Source of the DNA: PALSA-693 sp963781155
GTDB taxonomy: Bacteria; Actinomycetota; Acidimicrobiia; Acidimicrobiales; Palsa-688
Reading direction: 5' to 3'
Length of the DNA: 64,000 bases
Assembly (NCBI GenBank): GCA_963781155.1
Contig: CAWAEC010000006.1
Span: forward strand, 620,001 to 684,000
Shown here: positions 46,059 through 53,943 of the stretch, one piece after another
Numbering within the stretch: position 1 is the first letter of the stretch
Layout: each line of letters opens with the position of its first letter
Made by a program: the position numbers and the translations under genes
The notes under the pieces: model-generated
Told to the model about the DNA's origin: nothing
Databases searched by the model: none
What the model saw: the letters and a program-made list of their open reading frames with translations, nothing else

Positions 46059-47256
46059 CTAAGCGCCGAAGATGAGCGCAGCGACGCGCTCTGCAGCATC
46101 GGACTGCATCCCCTTAACCACATGCTGGTACGTCTGCCAGGTAACCATCGGCGACGAGTGGCCGAGCCGTTCCGAGACCACCTTCACATCGACGCCGGCA
46201 ACAAGGGCCAGTGTTGCCCAAATGTGTCTCAAGTCGTGGACGCGGATGCGAGGAAGCTCTGCGAACTTCGCCTGGCGGAGTCGACGGTCGAATGTCTTGG
46301 AGAAGGCTTCTGGGTGGTAGGGGCGGCCGTCAGGTCGGGCGAAGACGAGATCGAGGTCCGCGTAGCCAGCACCCATAGCGAGGCGCTCCTCCGCCTGGCG
46401 AGCCTTCCACGATCGGACGGCTGAAACGCTCGCTACGTCGAGTTCGACCACGCGTGGTTTGCCGGCCTTGGTGCGCTTAACAATGACACCTTCTCGGCCG
46501 ATCCCGGCCGCCTTGGTCAAGGGGATGACCTCTTGGCAGATGCTCACCAGCGAGCGGTCGAAGTCGATGTCCGACCAGCGAACTCCGAGTGCTTCCCCAC
46601 GCCTGCAGCCTGTCGTTGCCAAGAAAAGCCACGGCCATCGATACCGGTCGCTGTCGCAGAGCTCGAGGAACCGGCGCACTTGCGGCCCGCTCCAGACATG
46701 CATCTCGGGTGGCTTCGCCAAGGCAGCCGACGGGGGAGTGGCCTGCGCGGCAGGGTTGACGACAAGCCGGCGCCACCTAACAGCGTCGTCGAAGGCGGCG
46801 TGGATGATCGTGTGGATGTACCTGACCGTCCGAGGTTTGAGACCGGGCGACTGGCGGCCCCGCTTCCGACCGGATTCGAGGAGAGTTGCGTAGAAGCGGT
46901 TGAGGATGGCCCCGTCGAACTGCTGGAGCTGAACGGTGCCAAGGCCGGGTGTGACGTGATTGCGGATGTTCCGCTCGTAGCTCTCCCAGGTCGAGCGGGC
47001 CAGATCTTGTCGCATGGCTGGTAACCAGTCCTCGGTCATGTACTCCTCGAGCGTTTGACGCTTGGGGGCGACGTATGTAGCGGTTGCGATTGAATGTCGA
47101 AGGCGGTCGAGTTCCTCCTGTGCCAGCTTTCCTGGTTGGGAAGCCACGTCGGTGTGCCCGTCGGCGTCGGCCGTCTGGTCCGGTTCCGATGTCGACGTTG
47201 AACCACCACGTCCCGTTGTCGGCCTTGCGGGGGGCGGCGTTGGCGTTGCGGGCCAT
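46059..47256 (-). pseudogene. int: Tyrosine integrase, frameshifted in the N-terminal arm domain
   Basis: Starting at ATG 47256 the frame gives an arm-binding domain (GTWWFNVDIGTGPDGRRRR then AHRRGFPTRK). About 47116-47127 the reading must shift by one base to continue as AQEELDRLRHSIATATYV and the rest of the integrase. From the shift to 46059 the chain is intact: Arg in TTGCRRGEALG, HDLRHIWATLA, LGHSSPMVTWQTYQHV with the catalytic Tyr. A GTG at 47147 could yield a 362-residue protein without the arm domain. So either the gene is dead, or it makes a shortened recombinase, or there is a sequencing indel. Confidence 0.75.
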
Positions 47257-47269
47257 CAGGTGGCTCAGA

Positions 47270-47599
47270 CTATGGGGTGGCAGTGTCGAGGGCGAGCATC
47301 CGACGTAGTGCTGCGGTGGGCACGACGATGCGCCGGCCAAAGCGGATGGTTGGTATGTCGCCGCGGCGGGCTGCGTCGTAGGTGGCGGCGCGCCCGAGGC
47401 CGAGGATGTTCCCGACTTGGGGCCACAGCTGCAGGGTGGGCTGATCTTCGGGCTGAGGGACGGGATGCGAGACCGGGGAGTCTGGTGCGCTCAAGGCGAT
47501 GGGGCCGCTTGTTGCTCGGCGGCGGGCGGGTGTTTGTGGTGGCTGCTCGGCGGGAGGGAAGAGCAACTCCTGTTGCGCGGCTTGACGCGAAGCTGTCAC
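47270..47599 (-). CDS. Excisionase-like helix-turn-helix protein
   Basis: 109 residues from a GTG with AAGGAGG before it. The first 55 residues are Pro/Gln-rich; residues 58-105 (QVGNILGLGRAATYDAARRG, then PTIRFGRRIVVP) form a MerR/Xis-like winged helix as in recombination directionality factors. It is placed between the integrase and the next gene, whose stop overlaps its start (GTGA). Function as Xis or regulator of int is likely. Confidence 0.75.
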   Translation of the reverse strand: MTASRQAAQQELLFPPAEQPPQTPARRRATSGPIALSAPDSPVSHPVPQPEDQPTLQLWPQVGNILGLGRAATYDAARRGDIPTIRFGRRIVVPTAALRRMLALDTATP

Positions 47600-48894
47600 G
47601 TGCCCTCCTTTCGAATAGGCGTGGCGTCCATGGCTCCTGGCCGGGCGTGCTCAGCGTTGAGCTGGTGGTCCGTCGGCCTCCCTCGGCCCAGCTCGAGGTC
47701 GCGACGACTGGCGGCGAATGCCGGGCGAAGGGTCGAAGGGCCCAGCCGAATCTGGGATTCTGCAGGCCAATTAGTGGTGCCCTCGCTGCCGGTGTCGTGG
47801 TGTCGGAGCCTTTCCACATAGTCCACGAGCTCGATGTAGGGGATGCGCCTGGCGGTGCCGATTCTGACGGAGTCGATCTGGCCGCCCTTGATGAGGGTGT
47901 AGAGCTTGGAGCGGCTTATGCCTAGCTGGCGGGCCGCGTCGACGGGGGTCAGCAGCAGCGGGTGCATGCCCGGATCCTCCGGTGATTCGACGATGGCGGT
48001 CGGACCACTCGGCTCCGCCTTGACAGCTCCCGCCCCGGACCTCGTCGGCCTTGAGAAGCCGCGCTGCGGGCTGCTTAGCCGTTGGCGGGTGACGAGGCGG
48101 CCCGTGGTCGTGACCTCTGCGGGGTTACTTGTCCAGGCTCTGAGAGCGCCTCGGGCACCGTGAAAAGCGGGGTAGGGGTTCTTATGTTGCATTCCGACGA
48201 GGCGGCCGGCGTCGCTGATGGTGTAGCCGACCACACCTACGGCGAAGGTGACCGCTGCTTGGGCGGCGTCGAGCACGCCGGCGTGCAGAGCATCGGCGAT
48301 GATCGTCGTGGCCTGGCGCTCCGCGCTGAACGCCGCGTCTGGCCCGGACTGTGTCGTCTCGGATGGTTTGGTCGCGAATGCGATCCTGGAGGACGTTTGT
48401 TTGCGCCAGTGATCGCGGCTTTGGCGCAGGCGTGCTTCGACGTCGCGGACGAGGACAGCGGCAGGACGGTGATATCGCTCACCGCGGTGAACGTGGATCG
48501 CCTCCCATCCCATCGACACGGCGTCGATGTGGACCTCGTCGAGGCTGCCCCACGGCCCTGTTGACGCCGGCTGCCACTGTCGCTTCGCGGCGCTGCGTAG
48601 TCCGGGCAGCACGGCTTGTAGTACAGCGCGGGTTGCCAGGTTGTCGGTGGCGGCCAGGACGAGCAGGTCGGCGAGCAGGGCGCAGGAGCGGGCGGGGTCG
48701 CCCATCTGGCCGATGGTGGCGACCAGCTCGGCTGGCGACTTGAAGTCGACCAATGCCGGGCACAGGCCGCCCCAGGCTTCGATGGCGTGGCGGGCCTTCA
48801 GGCCGGTGCCGATGGCCTCCCATTCATGGGCGAGGGCGGAGTACACGTCTACCGGGACGTCGAGGGATGCGGGGTGGTGGGAGCTCGCGGTCAT
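47596..48894 (-). CDS. Plasmid/ICE-type protein with C-terminal excisionase-like helix-turn-helix
   Basis: 432 residues from the ATG at 48894 (AGGTGAG before it). Residues 1-300 are a helical hypothetical of the sort found in actinobacterial integrative elements (AWGGLCPALVDFKSPAELVA; AVLQAVLPGLRSAAKRQW; GRLVGMQHKNPYPAFHGARG). Residues from 310 read LLLTPVDAARQLGISRSKLY and TLIKGG, an excisionase/AlpA-type helix-turn-helix. An internal ATG at 47967 with GGAGG (47976-47980) suits a separate 123-residue Xis protein, so both a fusion and a shorter form may be made. No stop separates the two parts. Confidence 0.62.
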   Translation of the reverse strand: MTASSHHPASLDVPVDVYSALAHEWEAIGTGLKARHAIEAWGGLCPALVDFKSPAELVATIGQMGDPARSCALLADLLVLAATDNLATRAVLQAVLPGLRSAAKRQWQPASTGPWGSLDEVHIDAVSMGWEAIHVHRGERYHRPAAVLVRDVEARLRQSRDHWRKQTSSRIAFATKPSETTQSGPDAAFSAERQATTIIADALHAGVLDAAQAAVTFAVGVVGYTISDAGRLVGMQHKNPYPAFHGARGALRAWTSNPAEVTTTGRLVTRQRLSSPQRGFSRPTRSGAGAVKAEPSGPTAIVESPEDPGMHPLLLTPVDAARQLGISRSKLYTLIKGGQIDSVRIGTARRIPYIELVDYVERLRHHDTGSEGTTNWPAESQIRLGPSTLRPAFAASRRDLELGRGRPTDHQLNAEHARPGAMDATPIRKEGT

Positions 48895-48899
48895 CTCAC

Positions 48900-49226
48900 C
48901 TAGGTCGGGACCGGTCGTGTCACTTTGGGGCTTCCGAGACCTTGGCTGACGTCGCCTGCGGCGTCGCCAACGCCTGCGGGCAGCCCTGGTATGAGTGCAA
49001 CGAGGATGGGGTGGGCCGTGAGTGCGTCGTGGTGCGCCGTAGGTAGAACTCCGCTGAGTAGGTGTAGGGCTGTTGGGTAACCCGAGCATCCGACCGCATG
49101 GAGGATGTCGGCCGGGGGAGCGAAGCGCTCCAGTTGGGGCGCGGCCTGCTTCCAGACGACGAGGCGTTGACAGGCGTCGGGTCGGGAGGCGCGCCCCGCC
49201 CGATCCGTTAGTAGGGCGACCCACAC
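48900..49226 (-). CDS. Hypothetical protein related to the N-terminal part of its downstream neighbour
   Basis: 108 residues from a GTG at 49226; the frame is open further upstream but that part shows only GC-driven sequence. The segment QLERFAPPADILHAVG, LLSGVLPTAHHDAL and ILVALIPGL aligns with ALVDFKSPAELVATIG, LLADLLVLAATDNL and VLQAVLPGL of the protein encoded from 48894. It is therefore a short paralogue or a fragment. It ends 6 bp before that gene. Confidence 0.45.
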   Translation of the reverse strand: MWVALLTDRAGRASRPDACQRLVVWKQAAPQLERFAPPADILHAVGCSGYPTALHLLSGVLPTAHHDALTAHPILVALIPGLPAGVGDAAGDVSQGLGSPKVTRPVPT

Positions 49227-49704
49227 GCTTCTGGGAGCATGGTGAGGAGTAGCCCTCGGGGAGTCCTGGCCCGAGCGCTGGCTCGTGGTACGCGCTGGAG
49301 AGCGCGGTTGCACCGCGACGGTGCTGGTTGCTTCGAGGTGTCGGCCTCTGGTTATCTCTGGTTCGCCTTTTAGGGTTTGGTCGGGGAAATCGCTTCTCAT
49401 AACAAGGGCGGGCGCCATACCACCTATCCGCGATGTGGCCCTCACCTACAGGGGGCGGTGTGGCCGGTTTGCTACAAGCTCGAGGGGCGGCCCAGTCCAG
49501 CGGACCCCGTCGTCGACGAAGGACTCGGTTTTCTGTGTTTAGGAGCAGGTCACTGGCTGGCGCGCTGCACGCCGCGGTGGTGCTCCCGTCAGGTCCGCCT
49601 GCATAACGATCCGGTGCGATTGGGGATGGATTGGTCATCACTACGTATGGCACCGGGCGTGTCACTTTCGGACTCCGGCGATGGGCTAGGTGCCTGGTGT
49701 GAAA
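49227..49704. other. Non-coding accessory DNA
   Basis: No gene with recognisable protein sequence. The sequence CCGGGCGTGTCACTTTCGG at 49653-49671 repeats one at 48911-48929 with two mismatches. The IS1182-family element follows on the right. Confidence 0.35.
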
Positions 49705-51818
49705 GGAGGGGTTTTTGAGGCTGATGTGACTCGGTTCATACGTCTGGGTTCCAGCTGTTCTGTTTTGAGTTGAACCGATGATGGGCCGGGGCGGTGATCG
49801 GTAGGCCCGAGGCTGGACCGGTGCGACACAGTGTGGCTTTCGTTTGGTGGTTCTGGGTGTTCATGGGATTGCCCAGGTGCCCTCGGGGCCGCCGCGGATG
49901 CCGACGACGGCGAGGCGGGCGAGGTTGTGGGCGGCGGCGAGCAGGTTGAAGTCGGCGTCTACCTTTTTGCGGCCACGCACTCGTGCTCGTCGGCCGCCGT
50001 GGCGGCGTCGCATCAGGTGCGCGAGTTTGCGTTCGACCTTAGGTCGGGTCTGTCGGTAGTCGTTACGCCATTTCGGGTCGTTGGCCTGGGTGCGGGCTTC
50101 GGCCAGGAGGGCTTCGTGGCGGCCCACCTGGATCGTCCGTCCCTGAGCTGCGGTGGTGCAGTCGGATCGCAGCGGGCAGGTGGCACAAGCCGATTCGAAG
50201 TAGGCGATGCCATCACCGGATTTGTTCCGTCGGATCGTGACCTCCTCGCCGGCGGGGCAGGTGACACTGTCGGCGTCGAGGTCGATGTAGAAGTGGGCTT
50301 TGCTGTAACGCCCGCCGGGAGCGGCCGGTGGCTGGGTCTTGCAGCGGTTGTCGATACCGGCTCGGGCCAGATGGTCCAAGAACTCCCCGCTGCCATACGC
50401 CGCGTCCCCATAGACCCTCGGGCGGTCCTGGCGGGACCGGCGGCTCTGACGGCGAGCCGCCCCGTTGGCCCGCCGGGCGGCGGCCCGGGCAGCCCGGGCG
50501 ACCTGGGCGGAGGCCTTGCCAGCTCGCCGCCGGTTGGCCTTGCGGGCGCCTTTGTTGACGCCGGCCAGCTCAGGTCTGGCAGCAGGCTTGCCTGCCCTGC
50601 TGTCGCTGACAGCGACATCAGCGCTTCGGGACCCGTCACCGCCGCTGCCATCGTCGCTGTCCCCACCGGTGAGATCATCGATCAGATCCGCCGCCACCGC
50701 GGCATCCCCGGCATTGGCCGCGGACACCTCGGTGTCGGTGATGATCTCCGAGTCGGGATCGAACGCGATACTGCCCTTGTAGCCGTCGAAGCCCCGGGCC
50801 GAGGTCTTATGCCCGTGGTGGGCGTCGGGATCCACGGTGGAGATCACCCGATCGTGGGCCACCCGCCGGGCGATACGAAACACCCCGTCGTCGCCGTGCT
50901 CCAGGTCCTGGCCCAAGACCGTGGCCAACAACTTGGCCCCATCGGCCACCGGGCCTTCCAGCAGCTGGCTGTCCAGATAGGCCAACATGGCGTAGCCGTC
51001 TGCGGCGCGCGAGTGGATCAGCTCCTCCCTGGCCGCCTTGTCGTCCCAATCGATCTGCGGCTTGGCCGAGTTCGCATAATCATCACCGCTGGTGATCAAC
51101 CCCCGCAGCCGGCCCTCCAGCACACGGTCGGCCACCTTGAACAAACCCCGGATGGCCGAGCGCATCAAGGTGACGGTGTCCATCGTGGCCACCGCGTCAT
51201 ACAGCGGGGTGGAATCCAGCACCCGCCTAGCCCCCACCAGACCGGCCGAGCCGGCCACCTCCACGCTGCGGTCGAAGATCCTCCTCTTATCCGAAGACCT
51301 ATCCAGCCGGGCCCGGAAATCCACCAGCACCGTATGAGCGAAACTGCCCCACCCGCCACAGTCATAGCTACCCACCCCTGCCGCGTAACGCCAGCGGGCA
51401 TCGAAACTGTAACGCTCCACCGCCTCCCGATCCGACAACCCCTCCAGGCGCTGCAGGACCATCACCGTCGCCACCACCGACGGTGGGACACCCCGACGGC
51501 CCTTCACCGAGAACAGATCGGCGAACATCTCGTCCGGGAACAGCCGGTCCCGCTCGCGGTGCAACAGCGCGTAAATGGAGTTCTCCGCCAGCGCCTCGTC
51601 GCAGAAACGATCCATGTCATTGAGAACACTGGGCTGGCGACCGGCCACCCCCAGGCTCACCGCTCACCCCGCAACCAGAATCCCATGCCTGTGATTCTCG
51701 CCGATCCCGGCCGCCAACACGAGCATCCACGCCCGCGAAAGACACCACCCACCTAGTGGCTCCTGAGCCTTCAGTTGCGGTCCTCATCTCAGGCCATCGA
51801 AGTGTCAAAAAGGCCTGC
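49705..51818 (-). mobile_element. IS1182-family insertion sequence
   Basis: A single long transposase gene is flanked by candidate imperfect terminal inverted repeats: GGAGGGGTTTTTGAGGCT at 49705-49722 and, on the other strand, GCAGGCCTTTTTGACACT from 51818 to 51801 (13 of 18 bases match). The total of about 2.1 kb is slightly large for the family, so the exact ends are provisional. No target duplication could be confirmed by eye. Confidence 0.6.
49861..51660 (-). CDS. IS1182-family DDE transposase
   Basis: 599 residues. The N-terminal DUF772-like domain (DRLFPDEMFADLFSVKGRRG; YSFDARWRYAAGV), first Asp in RVLDSTPLYDAV, middle Asp region ISTVDPDAHHG, and the later IYGDAAYGSGEFL-type segment (VYGDAAYGSGEFLDHLARAG) with the terminal IS1182 ending (CPLRSDCT; DFNLLAAAHNLARL) identify it. 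An unusual Arg/Ala-rich insertion (about residues 330-400) lies between the Asp blocks. The frame is intact, so it may still be active. Confidence 0.9.
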   Translation of the reverse strand: MSLGVAGRQPSVLNDMDRFCDEALAENSIYALLHRERDRLFPDEMFADLFSVKGRRGVPPSVVATVMVLQRLEGLSDREAVERYSFDARWRYAAGVGSYDCGGWGSFAHTVLVDFRARLDRSSDKRRIFDRSVEVAGSAGLVGARRVLDSTPLYDAVATMDTVTLMRSAIRGLFKVADRVLEGRLRGLITSGDDYANSAKPQIDWDDKAAREELIHSRAADGYAMLAYLDSQLLEGPVADGAKLLATVLGQDLEHGDDGVFRIARRVAHDRVISTVDPDAHHGHKTSARGFDGYKGSIAFDPDSEIITDTEVSAANAGDAAVAADLIDDLTGGDSDDGSGGDGSRSADVAVSDSRAGKPAARPELAGVNKGARKANRRRAGKASAQVARAARAAARRANGAARRQSRRSRQDRPRVYGDAAYGSGEFLDHLARAGIDNRCKTQPPAAPGGRYSKAHFYIDLDADSVTCPAGEEVTIRRNKSGDGIAYFESACATCPLRSDCTTAAQGRTIQVGRHEALLAEARTQANDPKWRNDYRQTRPKVERKLAHLMRRRHGGRRARVRGRKKVDADFNLLAAAHNLARLAVVGIRGGPEGTWAIP

Positions 51819-52201
51819 CACCTGCACACCCAGGCGGGCGCCGCCGGGGTGTTCTGTCTGGCATCGACGAGCATGACCGGCTGATGTCAACGTCGCATTT
51901 GGGGTCGTCATAGCCCATGTGATTCAAGGCTGATCCTGGGCCCGTAGGGTCATCGTCGGGCGTTCACGCCCCCGCTTGCGGAGTCGCAAGGTGGCAGTGG
52001 GTGTCGGAGCGGTCGCTCGGGCGGCACCTCTCAGCCTGAGTGCGCCGCAGAGGGGTGTGTCGATCCGGGTTGGGCGGATTTTTTTCTGTCCGTGGTTGTC
52101 CGTGGTCGTATTGGTCGACAAAACGGGGTGGTGGGCGCGCCGTTTATTAGGTGATGAGAATGGTGGGTCGCGCCCAACGTGTGCTGGCGGGGTGAGCGGC
52201 G
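51819..52201. other. Non-coding gap before the relaxase stub
   Basis: About 380 bp with no convincing gene. Its position right before a MobF relaxase start is where an origin of transfer (oriT) is usually found, but no diagnostic inverted repeat stood out. A T-rich stretch (GGATTTTTTTCTG, near 52076) is a local anomaly. Confidence 0.3.
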
Positions 52202-52393
52202 GTGTTGCGGCTGGCCAAGTTGACCGACGCCGAGTATGTGCTGGACCAGGTCGCGGCTGGGGTGGAGGACTACTACTTGGGGTCGGGCGAAGCTCCCGGT
52301 GTGTGGGCGGGCCGGCTGGCCGAACAGCTGGGTCTGGCCGGTGTGGTCCAAGCCGATGATCTGCGATCGTTGATCGACGGCTGTCATCCGGGG
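52202..52393 (+). pseudogene. MobF (TrwC/TraA-like) conjugative relaxase, first 64 codons only
   Basis: From a GTG at 52202 the frame reads LTDAEYVLDQVAAGVEDYYL and GSGEAPGVWAGRLAEQLGL, the typical N-terminus of actinobacterial TrwC relaxases, including the region with the catalytic tyrosines (DYY). After IDGCHPG at about 52393 the homology stops abruptly at the cut end of an IS3 remnant on the opposite strand. The intact proteins exceed 1000 residues, so the rest has been lost. It shows that the region descends from a conjugative element. Confidence 0.75.
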
Positions 52394-52579
52394 GCCCCTG
52401 CTCTTGGCGTGGATCTTCTCGATCCGCTCGCCGAACTCGGCGTCGGAGACCTCCCGGCGCGACGGCTGACGCTGGACCCAGTCATAAAAGGCGGACCGGG
52501 AGACCTCCATGAGCTCGCACGCCTTGGTGACGTTACGATCCTCGACCTTCTCCGCCTCGATGAACGGGTACACGCTCAC
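52394..52579 (-). pseudogene. IS3-family transposase OrfB, truncated
   Basis: The frame starts with GTG 52579 (YPFIEAEKVEDRNVTKACEL, then MEVSRSAFYDWVQRQPS) and runs to FGERIEKIHAKSRG, after which IS3 OrfB proteins continue with TYG.PR; here the sequence turns into the reverse of a relaxase gene. The DDE domain is missing, so no transposition is possible. Confidence 0.8.
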
Positions 52580-52896
52580 CGGGTCTCCCGGGCGAAGAAA
52601 GCCACGGCCCGCTTCAAGATGTCGCGCTCCTCGCGGGCCTCGCGCAGCTCCTTACGCAGCTGCGCCATCTCCGACAGCTGCTCGCTGGTCAGGCCGTCTG
52701 AACGGCGGCCCCGGTCGAGATCAGCCTGCTTCGCCCACGATCGCACCGCCGTCTCGGTCAGGTTCAGATCACGAGCGACGCTGCCCGCGCTACTACCGGG
52801 CTGGCGTACCAGCTCGACGACCTCAGCCTTGAACTCCGGGGTGAACGACCTGCGAGGGCGAGGCTCCTTCTTTCCCATCGTCTCCATTGTGGACAT
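52576..52896 (-). CDS. IS3-family transposase OrfA
   Basis: 106 residues. Helix-turn-helix RSFTPEFKAEVVELVRQPGS and AVRSWAKQADLD, then a leucine-zipper helix (LSEMAQLRKELREAREERDI LKRAVAFF in two runs) typical of OrfA. ATG at 52896 or 52887. The start of orfB overlaps its stop (GTGA). Confidence 0.85.
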   Translation of the reverse strand: MSTMETMGKKEPRPRRSFTPEFKAEVVELVRQPGSSAGSVARDLNLTETAVRSWAKQADLDRGRRSDGLTSEQLSEMAQLRKELREAREERDILKRAVAFFARETR

Positions 52897-53040
52897 CCTT
52901 TCTGGGGGTCACCCCCCACTTGGTGGATGTCCGTCGAACCGGGGCAGGCCTCAGCATGTGAGCGAAGTGACCGGGCCCCGAGGGGTCGTACCAGCACGAC
53001 CGGCCTGGCTGCCCTCGACCGAGCCCAGGGAGTGGACGGG

Positions 53041-53399
53041 TTAGCCGCCGATCGGAAGCCGGCGGATGCGAGCATGTCCCGGCATAAGGCTGACGGCAGC
53101 GCCCTCGCCCACAGGACCCTCGAGCTCGGCCAGTGCCGAGACTAGAAGCACGGCCTGGCCGTCGAGGTCGTGAGGGCCCGACGCAACACCACACCACGCT
53201 CGGAGCCCGACGCTGAGAGAGGGCCAGCAAGCTACTGAAGTCCGTGTCGGCCGAGACGACGATCCGTCCTTCAGAAGCGGCCGCGCTCTGCACCTGCTCG
53301 TCGTCGGCTCCCGCCAGCCCCCGGCTCGCCAACGTGGCCGGCCGCTCGCAGTCGGGTCGTGATCTGAGCCGGGAGGGACTCGTCGATGAGAAGCTTCAA
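53041..53399 (-). pseudogene. DUF5615 PIN-like toxin gene, multiply frameshifted
   Basis: Three frames together spell a DUF5615 toxin: KLLIDESLPAQITTRLRAAG (from TTG 53399), then RGLAGADDEQVQSAAASEGR and IVVSADTDFSSLLALSQRRA, then GPHDLDGQAVLLVSALAELE and GHARIRRLPIGG to the stop at 53041. At least two frame changes are needed. The gene partner is the DUF433 antitoxin upstream. The toxin is dead unless these are sequencing indels. Confidence 0.65.
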
Positions 53400-53627
53400 C
53401 CGGCCGGACGCGGAGGAAGTTCGCCCTCATGGATGGCGGCGGCGAATCGCAAAGGCGTCCCACACGTCGCCCTCGGTCAACTGCGAGAAGTCGGCCAGGA
53501 TGGCCTCGACGGACGTCGCCTCGGCCAGCATGGCCACCACGGTGGCCACCGGGATGCGGGTGCCTTTAATGCAGGGCACGCCAGCCATGATCCGATGATC
53601 CACAGCGATCCTCTCGAACGCCACCAC
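53396..53627 (-). pseudogene. DUF433 antitoxin, frameshifted near the C-terminus
   Basis: MVAFERIAVDHRIMAGVPCI and KGTRIPVATVVAMLAEATSV identify DUF433, the helix-turn-helix antitoxin usually paired with DUF5615. At the T-run 53451-53453 one extra T changes DALRFAAAIHEGELPPRPAG into a frame that stops at 53427. Without it the gene would end at TGA 53396-53398, overlapping the toxin start. The pair is therefore decayed on both sides, with the antitoxin DNA-binding part still translatable. Confidence 0.68.
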
Positions 53628-53764
53628 GGGATCCTACGTCCACACCCGACAGAACTCACCGACATCACCGGCGATCAGCACCAGCCATTCGACCATCAAC
53701 TCGACCCATTTCACAACTTCGCTCGGTTCCTTCAACAGCAGAAATCACAAGCAGCAGACAGTTG

Positions 53765-53794
53765 CCACCCAATGCCGGGCCCGGCATTGGGTGG
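53765..53794. repeat. 30-bp perfect palindrome
   Basis: CCACCCAATGCCGGG is followed directly by its exact reverse complement. It contains the ATGCCGGG core that also makes up the terminal repeats of the adjacent RIT element and overlaps the outer 5 bp of its left inverted repeat. It may be the target site or an additional recombinase site. Confidence 0.85.
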
Positions 53795-53823
53795 CCTATG
53801 CCGGGTCAGAACCTATGCCGGGT
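53790..53823 (+). repeat. RIT left terminal inverted repeat
   Basis: 34 bp identical, in inverse orientation, to 56822-56855. It consists of GGTGG, CCTATGCCGGGT, CAGAA and CCTATGCCGGGT, i.e. two direct 12-bp binding units 17 bp apart. Confidence 0.92.
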
Positions 53824-53943
53824 TGACGATCCTCCGGTTCGATAGAGCCTGGTCAGGGAATCGGTCGGTGGTGATGTACCCGGCATAGTTTTCCGAGCGC
53901 GCGGCACCGTTGGCTCTTCTTCATCCAGAGAGAGGAGCAGCAG

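Larger units (their letters stand above)
52394..52911 (-). mobile_element. Truncated IS3-family element
   Basis: The left end is recognisable: TGACCCCCAGAAAGG read leftward from 52911, just upstream of orfA. OrfA is complete; orfB breaks off after 62 codons at the junction with the relaxase stub. Outside the end, GGACATCC/GGATGTCC (52891-52898, 52925-52932) can form a hairpin. The element is dead. Confidence 0.7.

Noticed and set aside
48895..49665. Extension of the 432-residue protein upstream to 49665 (689 codons)
   Set aside because: The added part is compositionally biased and covers a better separate ORF; the ATG at 48894 with AGGTGAG is preferred.
49831..51756. 641-codon open frame on the plus strand
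   Set aside because: Antisense to the IS1182 transposase, with no recognisable domain.
53665..53760. Coding sequence between antitoxin and RIT element
   Set aside because: The plus-strand frame through here is antisense to the toxin-antitoxin relic and has no domain.
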